From contig CANJSR010000277.1 of NCBI GenBank assembly GCA_947476855.1, forward strand, positions 1 to 6,773: a stretch of 6,773 bases of DNA, read 5' to 3'. Under the pieces are notes generated by a model. The model was not told where the DNA came from, searched no databases, and saw only the letters and a program-made list of their open reading frames with translations. Source of the DNA: Acetobacteraceae bacterium. Lineage in GTDB: Bacteria; Pseudomonadota; Alphaproteobacteria; Acetobacterales; Acetobacteraceae. Position 1 is the first letter of the stretch, and each line of letters opens with the position of its first letter. Positions 5,599 through 6,773 of this stretch are shown one piece after another. The translations under genes and the position numbers were made by a program.

Positions 5599-6249
5599 AT
5601 GGCACCGCGCATCCCTGGCCCCATTCCACCGCATCCCGACGTGGTCATCGAATCCGAACAGCGCGTCTGGTCGGGCCGCTTCCCGCTGGATGTCGTGAAG
5701 TTCCGTCACCGCCGCTTCGATGGCGCCATGAGCGGCACGCGCACCTGGGAGCTTTGGCGGCGCGGACGGGCCTCGGCGCTGCTGCCCTATGATCCAGTGT
5801 CCGACAAGGTCGTGCTGATCGAGCAGTTCCGTTTCCCCGCCTTGGCCGCCGGCCTCGATCCCGTGCTGGTCGAGCTGCCCGCCGGCCTGTGTGAGGACGG
5901 AGAGGCCCCCGACGTCACGATCCGCCGCGAGATGCGGGAGGAAATGGCGATGGACGCCGACCGCGTGCAATGGATCGGCCGCTATATGCTGACCGCGGGC
6001 GGGGCGGACGAACTGTGCGAGGTCTATGTCGGCCGCGTCACCGCGCCGGAGACCGGCCCCGACGGCATCGCCTGGCACGCCGGCGAGGCCGCCGAGAACG
6101 AGGATATCCGCGTGCGCGTCTGGTCCGCCGATGCCGCGATCGAGGCGGCGCTGGCGGGCCGTTTCACCAACTCCATCACCGCGATCGGGCTGCTCTGGCT
6201 GGCCGCCCGCCGCACCGCGCTGCGGGCCGAGTGGCTCGCCGCTTCCTGA
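5599..6249 (+). CDS. Nudix hydrolase, ADP-ribose pyrophosphatase-like
   Basis: The 216-residue product resembles NudF-type ADP-ribose pyrophosphatases, which split ADP-ribose into AMP and ribose 5-phosphate in the cytosol. An N-terminal beta domain (about 17-55) precedes DKVVLIEQFRFP (69-80), a typical substrate-side strand. The Nudix box spans 96-118: Gly96, Glu102, then REMREEMAM at 110-118. The metal-binding glutamates (Glu111, Glu114, Glu115) are present, but the conserved glycine near the end is Ala117. TAGGADELCEVYVG (132-145) matches the proline/glycine-rich loop with a downstream acidic residue seen in this subgroup. ATG at 5599 is preceded by AGGA (5588-5591), which overlaps the methyltransferase stop codon; only 9 bases separate the two genes, so translational coupling is plausible. 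Substrate preference (ADP-ribose, GDP-mannose or another NDP-sugar) cannot be settled from sequence. Confidence 0.85.
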   Translation: MAPRIPGPIPPHPDVVIESEQRVWSGRFPLDVVKFRHRRFDGAMSGTRTWELWRRGRASALLPYDPVSDKVVLIEQFRFPALAAGLDPVLVELPAGLCEDGEAPDVTIRREMREEMAMDADRVQWIGRYMLTAGGADELCEVYVGRVTAPETGPDGIAWHAGEAAENEDIRVRVWSADAAIEAALAGRFTNSITAIGLLWLAARRTALRAEWLAAS

Positions 6250-6262
6250 AGGGACCGCCCGC

Positions 6263-6773
6263 ATGACCGAACGCCTGTTCCTCGACAATCCCCGCCTGGC
6301 GGTGACCGACGCCGTCGTTGTGTCCGCCGGCCCCGAGGGGATCGTGCTGGACCGCACCATCTTCTACGCGCGCGGCGGCGGGCAGCCGGGCGACAGCGGC
6401 GCGCTGCGCTGGGATGGCGGGGAAACCGCGATCTCCGAGGCGGTGAAGGGCGAGGGCGAGACGATCCTGCATCTGCCCGCGCCCGACGCCACGCTGCCGC
6501 CGGTGGGCGCGACGGTCGAGGCCGCGATTGACTGGGAACGCCGGCACCGGCTGATGCGGATGCACACGGCGATGCATCTGCTGTGCAGCCTGATCAAGGG
6601 TGCGGCGGTGACCGGCGGGCAAGTGGGGGTGGACAAGTCCCGCCTCGATTTCGACCTGCCGAACCCGCCGCCGAAGGAGGAGATCCAGGCCGGCCTGAAC
6701 GCCCTGATCGACGCCGATCACCCGGTGCGGATCGAATGGGTGGATGAGGCGGTGCTGGACACCGATCCCGGCC
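6263..6773 (+). CDS. alaX: Alanyl-tRNA editing protein AlaX-type (3' end outside window)
   Basis: An ATG at 6263, 8 bases after the Shine-Dalgarno GAAGGGA (6248-6254), opens a frame that runs off the window after 170 full codons. FYARGGGQPGDSG (34-46) and MHTAMHLL (100-107) are hallmarks of the editing domain shared by AlaRS and free-standing AlaX: the glycine-rich substrate loop and the first half of the zinc site (His101, His105). The second half, a Cys-x3-His, should lie just beyond the edge. TGGQVG at 117-122 also fits. Family members hydrolyse Ser- or Gly-tRNA(Ala) in trans, protecting translation from mischarging. The absence of an aminoacylation core upstream shows that it is not full-length AlaRS; the AlaX-M or AlaX-L class depends on the missing C-terminus. 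The gene is 13 bases after the Nudix gene, in the same operon. Confidence 0.9.
   Translation, partial: MTERLFLDNPRLAVTDAVVVSAGPEGIVLDRTIFYARGGGQPGDSGALRWDGGETAISEAVKGEGETILHLPAPDATLPPVGATVEAAIDWERRHRLMRMHTAMHLLCSLIKGAAVTGGQVGVDKSRLDFDLPNPPPKEEIQAGLNALIDADHPVRIEWVDEAVLDTDPG

Noticed and set aside
4459..6360. Reverse-strand open frame of 633 codons spanning the methyltransferase and Nudix genes
   Set aside because: It is low-complexity, Gln/Gly/His/Arg-rich sequence antisense to two genes with complete catalytic motifs and Shine-Dalgarno sites.

Overview
This GC-rich window has strong G/C bias at third codon positions. Its gene repertoire looks alphaproteobacterial, perhaps Rhodospirillales or Acetobacteraceae, but that placement is an inference from style and family recall, not from a marker gene. 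The window is densely coded and has no gene-free stretch longer than 300 bases. It is mostly ordinary metabolism and housekeeping, with one mobile-element edge at the left.

Layout. At the left edge, the first 40 codons of an IS481-family transposase run leftward out of the window. They are preceded by the tandem, terminal-repeat-like end of that insertion sequence (to about 200-202). A 48-base imperfect palindrome (204-251) lies directly against the IS edge, in the leader of the next gene. Then come, on the + strand, an AMP-forming acyl-CoA synthetase (334-2022) and, 58 bases later, a membrane-anchored right-handed beta-helix protein (2081-3583). A small multi-spanning membrane protein of unknown function (3591-4040) lies on the - strand and converges with the beta-helix gene, leaving only 7 bases between the two stop codons. 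A 184-base divergent intergenic region (4041-4224) with two related dyads leads into a compact + strand gene set: a TRAM/Fe-S 23S rRNA uracil-5-methyltransferase with a TTG start (4225-5589), a Nudix ADP-ribose pyrophosphatase-like hydrolase (5599-6249), and an AlaX-type alanyl-tRNA editing protein (6263 to the right edge, incomplete).

How the genes relate. The last three genes are separated by 9 and 13 bases, each with its own Shine-Dalgarno sequence, so they are very likely one operon. Two act on RNA quality (rRNA modification and clearing of mischarged tRNA-Ala) and the third cleans up nucleotide metabolites. The acyl-CoA synthetase and beta-helix genes may be co-transcribed, but no functional link between them is visible. 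I found no CRISPR array, tRNA, rRNA, phage or defence gene, and no convincing evidence of a new multi-gene system. The items most worth a second look are the IS/palindrome junction, the uncharacterised beta-helix protein with its Cys/His cluster, the unknown membrane protein, and an altered glycine in the Nudix box.
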